Made by a program: the position numbers and the translations under genes. This document shows positions 25,822 to 32,925 of a DNA stretch of 64,000 nucleotides, piece after piece. The notes below the pieces were generated by a model that had not been told where the DNA came from, ran no database searches, and saw only the letters and a program-made list of their open reading frames with translations. Within the stretch, counting starts at the first letter, position 1. Each line of letters starts with the position of its first letter. This DNA is from an uncultured Opitutales bacterium (GTDB taxonomy: Bacteria > Verrucomicrobiota > Verrucomicrobiia > Opitutales > Intestinicryptomonadaceae): NCBI GenBank assembly GCA_900548275.1, contig URJY01000003.1, positions 62,001-126,000 on the forward strand. Reading direction: 5' to 3'.

Positions 25822-26643
25822 TCAGTATTCAACCGCAGTGTCGAGGAGCTTTTCGCCGATGTACTCGAGGTTCTCGGGCGTCGCAACCCATTTGCCCGAG
25901 ATGTTCGTGTACGGAACTTCGAGCGAAGCCGCAAACTTTACCGACGGCAGACGCTCTGCCCAAAATTTGAACAGTAGGGGCTGCTTTAACCTGTTCCATT
26001 TCGTGCCGTATTTGACGATGTCATTCGGCTTCATCTGCGGACGGTCGGGGGCTTTCGAAAGGTGTTTCGAAAAGCGGAGCATAAATTCTTCGAGATTGTC
26101 GTTTGCCTTTTGCGTCTGCGGGGCGGTGAAGAAGAGCCTGTCGTTGATGTCCTCGGGGTTGCGCAGCGAGATGTAGGGACAGTGGATGTCGATTGCAAAA
26201 AGCAGATTTCCGTCGCCCCATTCGGGCAGAAACTTTTTGATTGCGCGAACCGACGGATGGATTTCGTCCACATAGTCGCGGTTGTGGTCGTGCGGGATTC
26301 TGTTCTTGCCCTGATCGCCGTCGACAACGCCGTCGTAGTCTACGAAAGGAACAATCAAGACCGCCAGATTTTCCCGCGCCCACTTGCCCTGCGGCGTGTC
26401 GGAAAAATAGCGCGAAACTATTCCGTCGATTACATAGTTTGCCGGCATTTCGCAGGCGTGGTGTCTTGCCGTGAATGCGATTTTCTTCTGCGCCGCACGC
26501 CCGACGGGCTCGAGCGTGATGCGGAAATTGTTGCGCCCCTTTTTTGTCTCGGCAAGGACGCGCTTTTTCAGTTCGGGTCTGTCGGCGTATTTTTTCAGGA
26601 GGGCGTCGAAATTTTTCGGCGTGTATGGAATCGCGAACGACAC
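25822..26643 (-). CDS. M14-type zinc carboxypeptidase-like protein, N-terminus unresolved
   Basis: The coding frame shows an M14-like metallopeptidase core: TARHHACEMPANYV (H-x-x-E metal motif), PFVDYDGVVDGDQGKNR, the NRDYV segment, AIDIHCPY (third His ligand) and AASLEVPY (catalytic Glu). The only conventional start is GTG 26643. However, the same frame continues upstream to 26958 and encodes a beta-rich domain (WWFYWRFDILG) preceded by a signal-peptide-like AVFFASVALLWAGTSFA. There is no ATG, GTG or TTG in that part. The real protein is therefore probably secreted and about 370 residues, with a lost, rare (ATA/CTG) or mis-sequenced start. Confidence 0.75.
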   Translation of the reverse strand: MSFAIPYTPKNFDALLKKYADRPELKKRVLAETKKGRNNFRITLEPVGRAAQKKIAFTARHHACEMPANYVIDGIVSRYFSDTPQGKWARENLAVLIVPFVDYDGVVDGDQGKNRIPHDHNRDYVDEIHPSVRAIKKFLPEWGDGNLLFAIDIHCPYISLRNPEDINDRLFFTAPQTQKANDNLEEFMLRFSKHLSKAPDRPQMKPNDIVKYGTKWNRLKQPLLFKFWAERLPSVKFAASLEVPYTNISGKWVATPENLEYIGEKLLDTAVEY

Positions 26644-27019
26644 GCCGACGCGTTTTGCGCCTTCTGGAACGGAAATCGAAAGCCTGCGGTTCTTGAAATC
26701 GACGCTTTCGTGCCCCGTATATTTCCACGTTTTGCCGCCCGCACCGAGGATGTCGAAACGCCAGTAGAACCACCAGCCTTTTGTGTCGTGCAGTTCGGGG
26801 CGGAACGTGATTGTATTGCCGTCGATTGAGACGATTTCGGCATTTCCGCCGTCGACATTTTTGTCTACGGCAAGTTCGGCAAAACTCGTTCCCGCCCAGA
26901 GCAGGGCGACCGATGCGAAGAATACCGCCCCTACGTGTATCGCGTTTTTGCCTGCGATTCAAGAAAATAGGCGGATTTTTCAACACGAAAAAACCGCCTT
27001 CATAGATAAAAAAGGGGAA

Positions 27020-27205
27020 ACCCCCGCCTGTGCCGCCTTGCCTGTTTGGTTACACAACCTCCATACTAACGAGGTGGGTGCGCCCGAAACGACTTTTGTC
27101 TTCCGTTCGAAGACGGCTTGACAGCCACCGCCTGCGGATATGCTCCCTTTATAATTGTCATTAAGGATGGGAACCTGTTCGGTAGTATCGAACACTGCAG
27201 AGGTT
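27020..27205 (-). ncRNA. ssrS: 6S RNA
   Basis: The minus strand matches the recalled 6S RNA pattern in order: CTGCAGTGTTCG near the 5' end, TTCCCA then GGGAGCAT flanking the open region, GCAGGCGGTGGCTG, GGGCGCACCCACCT near the 3' side and GGCGGCACAGGCGGGGG at the end. The 5' CCTCTGC pairs with 3' GCGGGGG, and GTGTT pairs with GGCAC, giving the closing stem. At about 186 nt it is of usual size. A terminator (GGGGGTTTCCCC plus T run) ends it at about 27008. 6S RNA mimics open promoter DNA and sequesters sigma-70 polymerase. Confidence 0.85.
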
Positions 27206-27217
27206 TCCTTGATTCTG

Positions 27218-27246
27218 TTTATCGTAAAACCGCCCCGATTTTGCAA
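27218..27246 (-). promoter_or_regulatory. Promoter of 6S RNA
   Basis: On the minus strand TTGCAA (27241-27246), 17 bases, then GATAAA (27218-27223), about 13 bases before the inferred RNA 5' end. Confidence 0.5.
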
Positions 27247-27279
27247 GGACTTTTTGCGGTAAACGCTGAGGGAATTTTT

Positions 27280-27816
27280 TTATCTGCCCGATGTCGCCGC
27301 CGAGTATTCCCCGTCGCTGACGGACTCGAGCCACGTGTTCTTGTTTGTCTGCGGATTGCATTCGATGGCAAGGTGCGAGAACCAACTGTCGGGCGCGGCA
27401 CCGTGCCAGTGCACCACGTTCGGGGCGATTTCCACGATGTCGCCCGCCTTCAGTTCGCGCGCGGGTTTGCCCTTTTCCTGATAGAATCCGCGTCCGCCGA
27501 CGGCTATCAAAATCTGTCCGCCCGTGTGGCTATGCCAGTTGTTGCGGCACTTCGGTTCGAACGTGACGTTTGCAAGCGGAACGCCCAAATCCTTTTTTTT
27601 CGAAAGCCGCGCAAGGTACGATTTGCCCGAGAAGTATTTTGCGTACGCAGTGTTCTCGTCGCCGAACGCGAACGGGCTTGTATTCGACTTGTCGCGGACT
27701 TCGTTTTCGACGATTTCGAGAATCCGAGCCGCCTGCGCGTCGTCGACTCCGTTGTTTTTGCCTATCGCAATGTGCGCGTTCAGCTGCGGCTTAACGCCGT
27801 CGATTGCGGCGAGCAT
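27280..27816 (-). CDS. Cupin half of a frameshifted CMD-cupin protein
   Basis: 178 residues from the first ATG after a frameshift. The cupin beta-barrel is clear: NVTFEPKCRNNWHSHTGGQ, LIAVGGRGFYQEKGKPAREL, DIVEIAPNVVHWHGAAPDSW with the His ligands. The frame is open upstream of this ATG and reads AIDQYLKAHLFGDIFARD, so the real protein starts in the neighbouring fragment. The two together would form a carboxymuconolactone decarboxylase-like/cupin fusion of about 325 residues that is common near flavodoxin and AraC genes. See the companion fragment upstream. Confidence 0.75.
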   Translation of the reverse strand: MLAAIDGVKPQLNAHIAIGKNNGVDDAQAARILEIVENEVRDKSNTSPFAFGDENTAYAKYFSGKSYLARLSKKKDLGVPLANVTFEPKCRNNWHSHTGGQILIAVGGRGFYQEKGKPARELKAGDIVEIAPNVVHWHGAAPDSWFSHLAIECNPQTNKNTWLESVSDGEYSAATSGR

Positions 27817-27847
27817 TGCGATTGTCGCAAGTTCGCGCGTGCGCCAG

Positions 27848-28264
27848 TCAAGATTGTCGCGGGCGAAGATGTCGCCGAAAAGGTGCGCTTTTAGGTACTG
27901 GTCGATTGCGGGGGGCGAAGTCGAACAGCTCGCCTTTCACCTCGCGCCCGACGAGCTTTGTCTGGTTTTTCGCGCCGAAGTCCAAACTCGAGCCCGAGGG
28001 CAGGGAGGAAGGCTCTTTGCCGATTTCGTCCTTTCCGCCGCGCTCCTTTAGCAGATTCATAAACGTGCCGAGCGCGTTGAGGCTGCGCGGGAAGCCGCAG
28101 TAGGCGTAGGTCTGCACGAGTATTTCCTTGAACTCGTTGACCGAAACGCCCGAGTCCAGACCGTCGGCGAGTGCCGCTTTCAGTTTTTGTTGGTCGCCCG
28201 CCGCCGCGAACGCCGCGACGCGGACAATGTTTTCCTCTTTTTTGTTTAGAATATCCATAGCCAT
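27848..28264 (-). CDS. CMD half of a frameshifted CMD-cupin protein
   Basis: The first 118 residues are a carboxymuconolactone decarboxylase-like (AhpD-fold) segment: SGVSVNEFKEILVQTYAY, then GFPRSLNALGTF. After LFDFAP the frame goes off register at a run of six C (27910-27915), adding 19 spurious residues (RNRPVPKSAPFRR...) before a stop. Removing one C restores the frame into the cupin half. It may be a true mutation, a slippage-based switch or an assembly error. The start is ATG 28264 or 28258. Confidence 0.7.
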   Translation of the reverse strand: MAMDILNKKEENIVRVAAFAAAGDQQKLKAALADGLDSGVSVNEFKEILVQTYAYCGFPRSLNALGTFMNLLKERGGKDEIGKEPSSLPSGSSLDFGAKNQTKLVGREVKGELFDFAPRNRPVPKSAPFRRHLRPRQS

Positions 28265-28394
28265 AACCTGATTGAAAATGATAATAGATACCAGTGCCGT
28301 CGAGATTAGTTTTTTTATAAAGCCTTTCCGTTTTGCGCCGTTTATATTATCGTAAATTGTCGCCGCTGTAAATATGCGTTCGTGCCTAAATATT

Positions 28395-28494
28395 GCCCGA
28401 TTCTACCAGTGCGTTTTTTTACATCGGCGGAATCGGGCAGATTTTAGGTCGGGTTGTGTATTTACTTCGATTTCGGTATTTGGTAGAATCGGGC
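28395..28494. repeat. 14-bp perfect inverted repeat upstream of the DUF4405-flavodoxin operon
   Basis: GCCCGATTCTACCA (28395-28408) and TGGTAGAATCGGGC (28481-28494) are exact reverse complements 72 bases apart. A partial copy, GAATCGGGC, lies between. The right arm ends two bases before the start codon. It could be a looping operator or long mRNA hairpin controlling the operon. Confidence 0.6.
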
Positions 28495-28496
28495 TT

Positions 28497-29144
28497 ATGA
28501 TTTCGGGATACGGAATGCGCGTTTTTATCGATGTTGCGATGACGGCACTGCTCGCGGCGGCGTTCGGATTCCGCATTACCGGCGTCTTCGCGCACGAGGT
28601 CTTGGGCGTCTTCGCGGCGGCGTTTTTCGCGCTTCACAATGCCGTCAACGCGCGTCGGTATGCGCGCATTTTTGCGGGCGGATATTCAATGCGGCGCGGC
28701 GTTTCGACATTTGTAAATGCGGTGCTCGCCGCGCTCGCGTCGGTCGTTGCCGCAAGCGGGATAGCTTCGTCCGAATCCCTTTTCGGCTTCGGCGGGGCGA
28801 CGATGGAGCTTAGGCAAATCCATTCGATTTCCGCCTACTGGCTTCTGGTTTTCGCGGGAATCCACGCGGGGCTTAACGGCGGATTTTTCCGCGTGCGCGC
28901 GCTGTGTGCGCGTCCGAAAATTTCGGCGGCTTTGTCGGTTGCCGTCGCGGCGTTCGGCGCGTGGGCGTTTTGGGAACGCTCGATGTTCGGCAAGCTTTTC
29001 TTCGGGTACTCGTTCGACTTCGTGAATCCCGATTTCCCATCGGCTGTGTTTTTCGCGGAAATCTTGGCTATACCGTGTGCGGTCGCGCTTGCCGTGCGGT
29101 TCGCATGCAATTTTTCGAAAATCAAAACAAAGGTAAAATTATGA
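28497..29144 (+). CDS. DUF4405-like membrane protein
   Basis: 215 residues with about five membrane helices. The first (MRVFIDVAMTALLAAAFGFRI), the LHNAVNARRY and the MELRQIHSISAYWLLVFAGIHAGLN segments, with intramembrane His, match the DUF4405/cytochrome b-like pattern, suggesting heme or quinone chemistry. The start at ATG 28497 is preferred; an earlier start would add a basic stretch that crosses the inverted repeat. It overlaps the flavodoxin gene by ATGA. Confidence 0.75.
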   Translation: MISGYGMRVFIDVAMTALLAAAFGFRITGVFAHEVLGVFAAAFFALHNAVNARRYARIFAGGYSMRRGVSTFVNAVLAALASVVAASGIASSESLFGFGGATMELRQIHSISAYWLLVFAGIHAGLNGGFFRVRALCARPKISAALSVAVAAFGAWAFWERSMFGKLFFGYSFDFVNPDFPSAVFFAEILAIPCAVALAVRFACNFSKIKTKVKL

Positions 29145-29701
29145 AAAGAAACAAATTCATATCGCTGCTTCCCGCCACGCTTTTTGCGGTTGCGGGCTTG
29201 AATGCGGCGGAAATTGCGAAAGGAAGAAAAATGCTGATAGTATATTATTCGTGGAGCGGCAACACGCGCCATATTGCAAATCTCGTGAAGAAATTCACGT
29301 CGGCGGACATCCTAGAAATCGTGCCGACCGAAGCGTATCCGTCGTCGTACAACAGGACGGTCGACATCGCAAAAAAGGAGGTCGACGCGCAATTCCAGCG
29401 TCCGATTAAAACCGAAATTTCGAATCTCGCCGACTACGACATCGTGTTTGTCGGTTCGCCGAATTGGTGGGGCACGATATCTTCGCCGATTCGCACATTC
29501 CTTTCGAAGAACGATTTTTCGGGCAAGACGATTGTGCCGTTTATCACCCACGAGGGCAGCCGTTTCGGCAACGCGCTTGCCGACATAAGAAAAATCTGCC
29601 CGAATTCGAAAATCGCCGAAGGCTTGGAGGTTCGCGGCGGTTCGGTTCAGCGCGCCGACAAAACGGTCGAGGCGTGGCTGCGCAAGCTCGGCGTGAAATA
29701 G
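29141..29701 (+). CDS. Exported flavodoxin-like protein
   Basis: 186 residues. Signal peptide about 1-22 (LFAVAGLNAAE). The flavodoxin fold follows: FMN phosphate loop SWSGNTRH at 37-44, then YDIVFVGSPNWWGTISSPIRTFL, and FITHEGSRFGNAL. This is the short-chain flavodoxin_4 type. Being exported next to a DUF4405 membrane protein suggests an envelope electron-transfer pair. The hydrolase gene follows within 20 bases. Confidence 0.85.
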   Translation: MKRNKFISLLPATLFAVAGLNAAEIAKGRKMLIVYYSWSGNTRHIANLVKKFTSADILEIVPTEAYPSSYNRTVDIAKKEVDAQFQRPIKTEISNLADYDIVFVGSPNWWGTISSPIRTFLSKNDFSGKTIVPFITHEGSRFGNALADIRKICPNSKIAEGLEVRGGSVQRADKTVEAWLRKLGVK

Positions 29702-29721
29702 TGCGGAACGGAGTTTGCGCA

Positions 29722-30786
29722 ATGCTTTGCAGGTGCGTTTTCTTCGGAGTAGCGTCGTTCGCCGCGCTGTTTTGTGCGGCGGACGGTGTACATCAAAATC
29801 AAACAAAAAATAATATTGAACATCTTGAACTGACAACCGAGTGGGACAAAGTCTTTCCGAAAAGCCCGAATGTAGACCACTCGAAAATAACCTTTGTCAA
29901 CCGCTACGGAATCACGCTTGCCGCCGATATGTACGTTCCCAAGAACGCGTCGGGCAAGCTTCCCGCGCTTGCGGTTTCCGGACCTTTCGGCGCGGTGAAG
30001 GAGCAGTGTTCGGGGCTTTACGCCCAGACGATGGCGGAGCGCGGCTTTCTGGCAATCGCCTTCGACCCGTCGTATACGGGCGAGAGCGGCGGGCTTCCGC
30101 GCTATGTCGCTTCGCCCGACATCAACACCGAGGACTTCTGCGCGGCGGTCGATTTTCTTTCGAATCTCGAAAATGTCGATTCCGAAAAAATCGGCATAAT
30201 CGGAATCTGCGGATGGGGCGGGATGGCGATAAACTCCGCCGCAATCGACACGCGCATAAAGGCGACGGTCGCCTCTACAATGTACGATATGAGCCGCGTC
30301 AGCGCGTACGGGTATTTCGATTCGACCACGCCCGACCAACGCTACGAGGCGCGCAAAGCCCTAAACGCGCAGCGCACTGCCGACTACAAAAACGGCTCGT
30401 ATGCGCGCGCGGGCGGAGTTGTCGACCCGCTTCCCGCCGACGCTCCGCAGTTTGTCAGGGAGTACTACGACTACTACAAAACTCCGCGCGGCTACCACAA
30501 ACGTTCGCTCAACTCGAACGGCGGCTGGAACAGGACGTCGGTATTGTCGTTTATGAATATGCCGCTGCTTTCGTTTGCGGGAGAAATCCGCAGCGCGGTG
30601 CTCGTTGTGCACGGCGAGAAAGCCCATTCGCGCTACTTCGGCGAGGACGCCTTCAAAAAGCTGCGCGGCGACAACAAGGAGCTTTTCATAATAAAGGGCG
30701 CGAACCACACCGACCTTTACGACGACCGCGCGGGCGCAATTCCGTACGGCAAAATGGAAAAGTTTTTCCGCGACAATCTGAAGTAG
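29722..30786 (+). CDS. Secreted alpha/beta hydrolase
   Basis: 354 residues with a signal peptide (about 1-20, ending FCAADG). Dienelactone hydrolase-like fold: ITLAADMYVPKNASGKLPAL, FDPSYTGESGG, IGIIGICGWGGMA as the nucleophile elbow, and a late KGANHTDLYD with the His. The elbow GICGWGG lacks the usual Ser, so Cys may be the nucleophile, as in related families. GGAG lies 8 bases ahead of the ATG. A GTG at 29701 overlaps the flavodoxin stop and is the alternative start. The substrate is unknown. Confidence 0.8.
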   Translation: MLCRCVFFGVASFAALFCAADGVHQNQTKNNIEHLELTTEWDKVFPKSPNVDHSKITFVNRYGITLAADMYVPKNASGKLPALAVSGPFGAVKEQCSGLYAQTMAERGFLAIAFDPSYTGESGGLPRYVASPDINTEDFCAAVDFLSNLENVDSEKIGIIGICGWGGMAINSAAIDTRIKATVASTMYDMSRVSAYGYFDSTTPDQRYEARKALNAQRTADYKNGSYARAGGVVDPLPADAPQFVREYYDYYKTPRGYHKRSLNSNGGWNRTSVLSFMNMPLLSFAGEIRSAVLVVHGEKAHSRYFGEDAFKKLRGDNKELFIIKGANHTDLYDDRAGAIPYGKMEKFFRDNLK

Positions 30787-30796
30787 GCGCGCCGCG

Positions 30797-31684
30797 CTAA
30801 ACGGCGATGTCGCGCTTCGGGGGAACGCCGAAGTGGCGTTTGTACTCGCGGCTGAACTGCGTCGGGCTTTCGTAGCCCACGGCGAACGCGGCGTTCGCGA
30901 CGGTTTCGTTGTCGGAAATCATAAGCCTGCGCGCTTCGTAAAGCCGCAGGTTTTTTTGATACTGTATCGGGCTTACCGACGTTATTTTGCGGAAGTGGCG
31001 GTGGAACGTTGTCGGTGCCATATGCACGTATTCGGCGAGCTCCTCGATTTTGAACGGCTTGCGGAAGTTGCTCTTGAGCCAGTCCACCGCCTTCGTGATT
31101 TGGTTGCTTTGCGTGCCCAGCGTGCAGAGCTGCCGCACGTGCATTCCCATCGGGCTTATGAGCAGGCGCGAATAGATTTCGCGGATGACAATGGGGGCGA
31201 TTACCGCGATGTCGTCGTTTTTGTCGAGCAGCTTCATCAGGCGCAGGAACGCGTCCATCAAGTCTTCGTCGGCGTCGGCGACGGCAAGCCCGTTTCGGAT
31301 GCGCTCGCCCCTGATTTTCTCGAGCGGCATTTCGGCGAGCATTTGCGAAATCAGCTTCGTGTCAAGCTCGAGCGATACGGTGAGGATTGGCTTTTCCCTG
31401 CTCGCCTCCAACACGTAGCTCGTCCCGGGGACGTCGATTCCCGAGACGAGGCACTGGTTTTCGCGGTATGTAGCTTCGCCCGTTTCGGTGATTGCGCGTT
31501 TGCAGCCCTGCACCATCAAAATGATTTTCGGCGAATACATGCACTTTTCGCAGCGTCCCGCCACGCTCGCCCTGAAGACGTACAACCCGCCGATTTTCGT
31601 CTGCGTATGCCCGTCGTTCGGCAGAAGCTTTGCAATGCGTTTTTTTAACTCGGAATTGATTTTTTCTATCGCCGTTTTATCCAT
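30797..31684 (-). CDS. AraC-family regulator with AraC_N domain
   Basis: 295 residues. The N-terminal domain (YVFRASVAGRCEKCMYSPK, ILMVQGCKRAI, QCLVSGIDVPG) matches AraC_N as in YqhC-like regulators. The C-terminal two-HTH domain (about 205-290) has FKIEELAEYVHMAPTTFHRHF, then VANAAFAVGYESPTQFSREYKRHFG. It is convergent with the flavodoxin/hydrolase operon and upstream of an esterase gene on the same strand. It is a probable activator of this locus. The start is ATG 31684; an upstream TTG is less likely. Confidence 0.88.
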   Translation of the reverse strand: MDKTAIEKINSELKKRIAKLLPNDGHTQTKIGGLYVFRASVAGRCEKCMYSPKIILMVQGCKRAITETGEATYRENQCLVSGIDVPGTSYVLEASREKPILTVSLELDTKLISQMLAEMPLEKIRGERIRNGLAVADADEDLMDAFLRLMKLLDKNDDIAVIAPIVIREIYSRLLISPMGMHVRQLCTLGTQSNQITKAVDWLKSNFRKPFKIEELAEYVHMAPTTFHRHFRKITSVSPIQYQKNLRLYEARRLMISDNETVANAAFAVGYESPTQFSREYKRHFGVPPKRDIAV

Positions 31685-31765
31685 AACCGATTTCGATGGT
31701 AGCGGGGCGCGAAACTGCGTCAACAAAAAATTCGGCAGGATTGGGCAGTTTCAGCCCGCGCCTTT

Positions 31766-32791
31766 TTATTCGCCGCGCGAGACGAATTCGGAAGCTTCGT
31801 GCAATGCGGCAGAATAGGCGTTGTCCATTCCCTTTTGCGTGATGTAGATGTGCGTAGCCCCTTCGAGGCGGACGCAGCGCGTTTTCACGCCGTCCGCCGC
31901 GAGCCGTTCGGCGAAGGCTTCGGCTTCGCTCCGCAGTATGTCGCATTCGGAGACGAGCACGAGCGAGCGCGGCAGTCCAGCAAGGTTTGCGCGCGCAAAC
32001 GACGCGCTTTCCTTCGCCCGAGGCGTAGGCGCGTATGCTTCGATGTACAGCTTCATAAGTCCGCCGTTGAGCGCGAAATTTTCGCCGAAATATTTGTAGC
32101 TCTCCGTGTCCGTGTGCTCCAAATCTATCGCGGGATAGAACGCAATCAGCCCGCGCGGTTGTGTCTTTACGGCGTCGTCGTCGCGCAGTTCTATTGCGGT
32201 TGCAAATGCCAGATGTCCGCCCGCACTGTCGCCGCCGATGTAGATTTTTTCGGGCGAGCCGCCCACGAGCCGTGCGTGTTCGACAGTCCACAGATACGCG
32301 GCTTTTGCGTCGTCGTTCGCGGCGGGGTAGGGATGTTCGGGCGCGAGCCTATAGTCGGGGGCGACGACAATGGCGTCGTTTTCGACTGCGAAATCGCGGC
32401 AGAAGCGTTCGCAATTTTCGGGCGAGTTAATCGTCCATCCGCCGCCGTGCAGGTAGAGCAGAATGTTGCGGCTTGTCGAGAGCGGCGTTTTAGGCGTGTA
32501 CGTGCGCAGCCGCAATTTGCCGTCGTTTATGAAGATGTCTTCGACATCGACAGAAGACATATCGTACAACGAAATGCGGCGCGAGGCGCGGACTTTTTCA
32601 AGCTCCGACGAGTCGCCCGCGATTGCGCTTTCGATTGCCCTGCGTTGTTTCGAAACGAAGTCGGGCGGAAGATTTTTTATAAACGCTTCGGCTTCGGCTG
32701 ACGCTTTTGCCTCGGACAGCGGGCGCGACTTTGCGGGGAGTGTGTAGTAGTCCGCGTCCGCGCTGATTGTGTTTTGCTTTGTAAAATTCAT
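31766..32791 (-). CDS. HSL-type esterase/lipase (alpha/beta hydrolase)
   Basis: 341 residues. The hormone-sensitive lipase family pattern is clear: oxyanion motif HGGG (115-118), VVAPDYRLAPEHPYPAA, nucleophile elbow GDSAGG with Ser189, LVSECDILRSEAEAF (Asp) and GATHIYI (His). The N-terminal 80-residue cap is typical. No signal peptide was seen. A 17-bp palindrome 5 bases upstream of its start codon suggests repression by a dimeric regulator. Confidence 0.88.
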   Translation of the reverse strand: MNFTKQNTISADADYYTLPAKSRPLSEAKASAEAEAFIKNLPPDFVSKQRRAIESAIAGDSSELEKVRASRRISLYDMSSVDVEDIFINDGKLRLRTYTPKTPLSTSRNILLYLHGGGWTINSPENCERFCRDFAVENDAIVVAPDYRLAPEHPYPAANDDAKAAYLWTVEHARLVGGSPEKIYIGGDSAGGHLAFATAIELRDDDAVKTQPRGLIAFYPAIDLEHTDTESYKYFGENFALNGGLMKLYIEAYAPTPRAKESASFARANLAGLPRSLVLVSECDILRSEAEAFAERLAADGVKTRCVRLEGATHIYITQKGMDNAYSAALHEASEFVSRGE

Positions 32792-32795
32792 AATA

Positions 32796-32829
32796 ACTAC
32801 CAATATGGTAGTGTATAATCTTTTGTCAA
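32796..32829 (-). promoter_or_regulatory. Promoter-like TTGACA with palindromic operator
   Basis: ACTACCAATATGGTAGT (32796-32812) is a perfect dyad with 7-bp arms. TTGACA lies at 32824-32829 on the minus strand, so the dyad covers the place where the -10 and start site should be. The -10 hexamer itself is poor. No dedicated repressor gene is next to it apart from the AraC gene downstream. Confidence 0.5.
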
Positions 32830-32925
32830 GCAACTTTCCCTAAAATTTTTCCGGTACAGTTTATGGCTGCAAAAAAACGCGCAACTTTTGTGTTGCGCGC
32901 TTCGTAGTCGGTTTCTTTTTCGAAC

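Noticed and set aside
26980..27246. An 88-codon minus-strand frame over the same region
   Set aside because: It lies entirely over the 6S RNA and has no domain or ribosome-binding site.
27001..27290. Cobalamin riboswitch, tmRNA or RNase P RNA in the gap before the CMD-cupin gene
   Set aside because: The B12-box, tmRNA tRNA-like ends and the RNase P core GAGGAAAGTCC are all absent. The 6S pattern fits in order and length.
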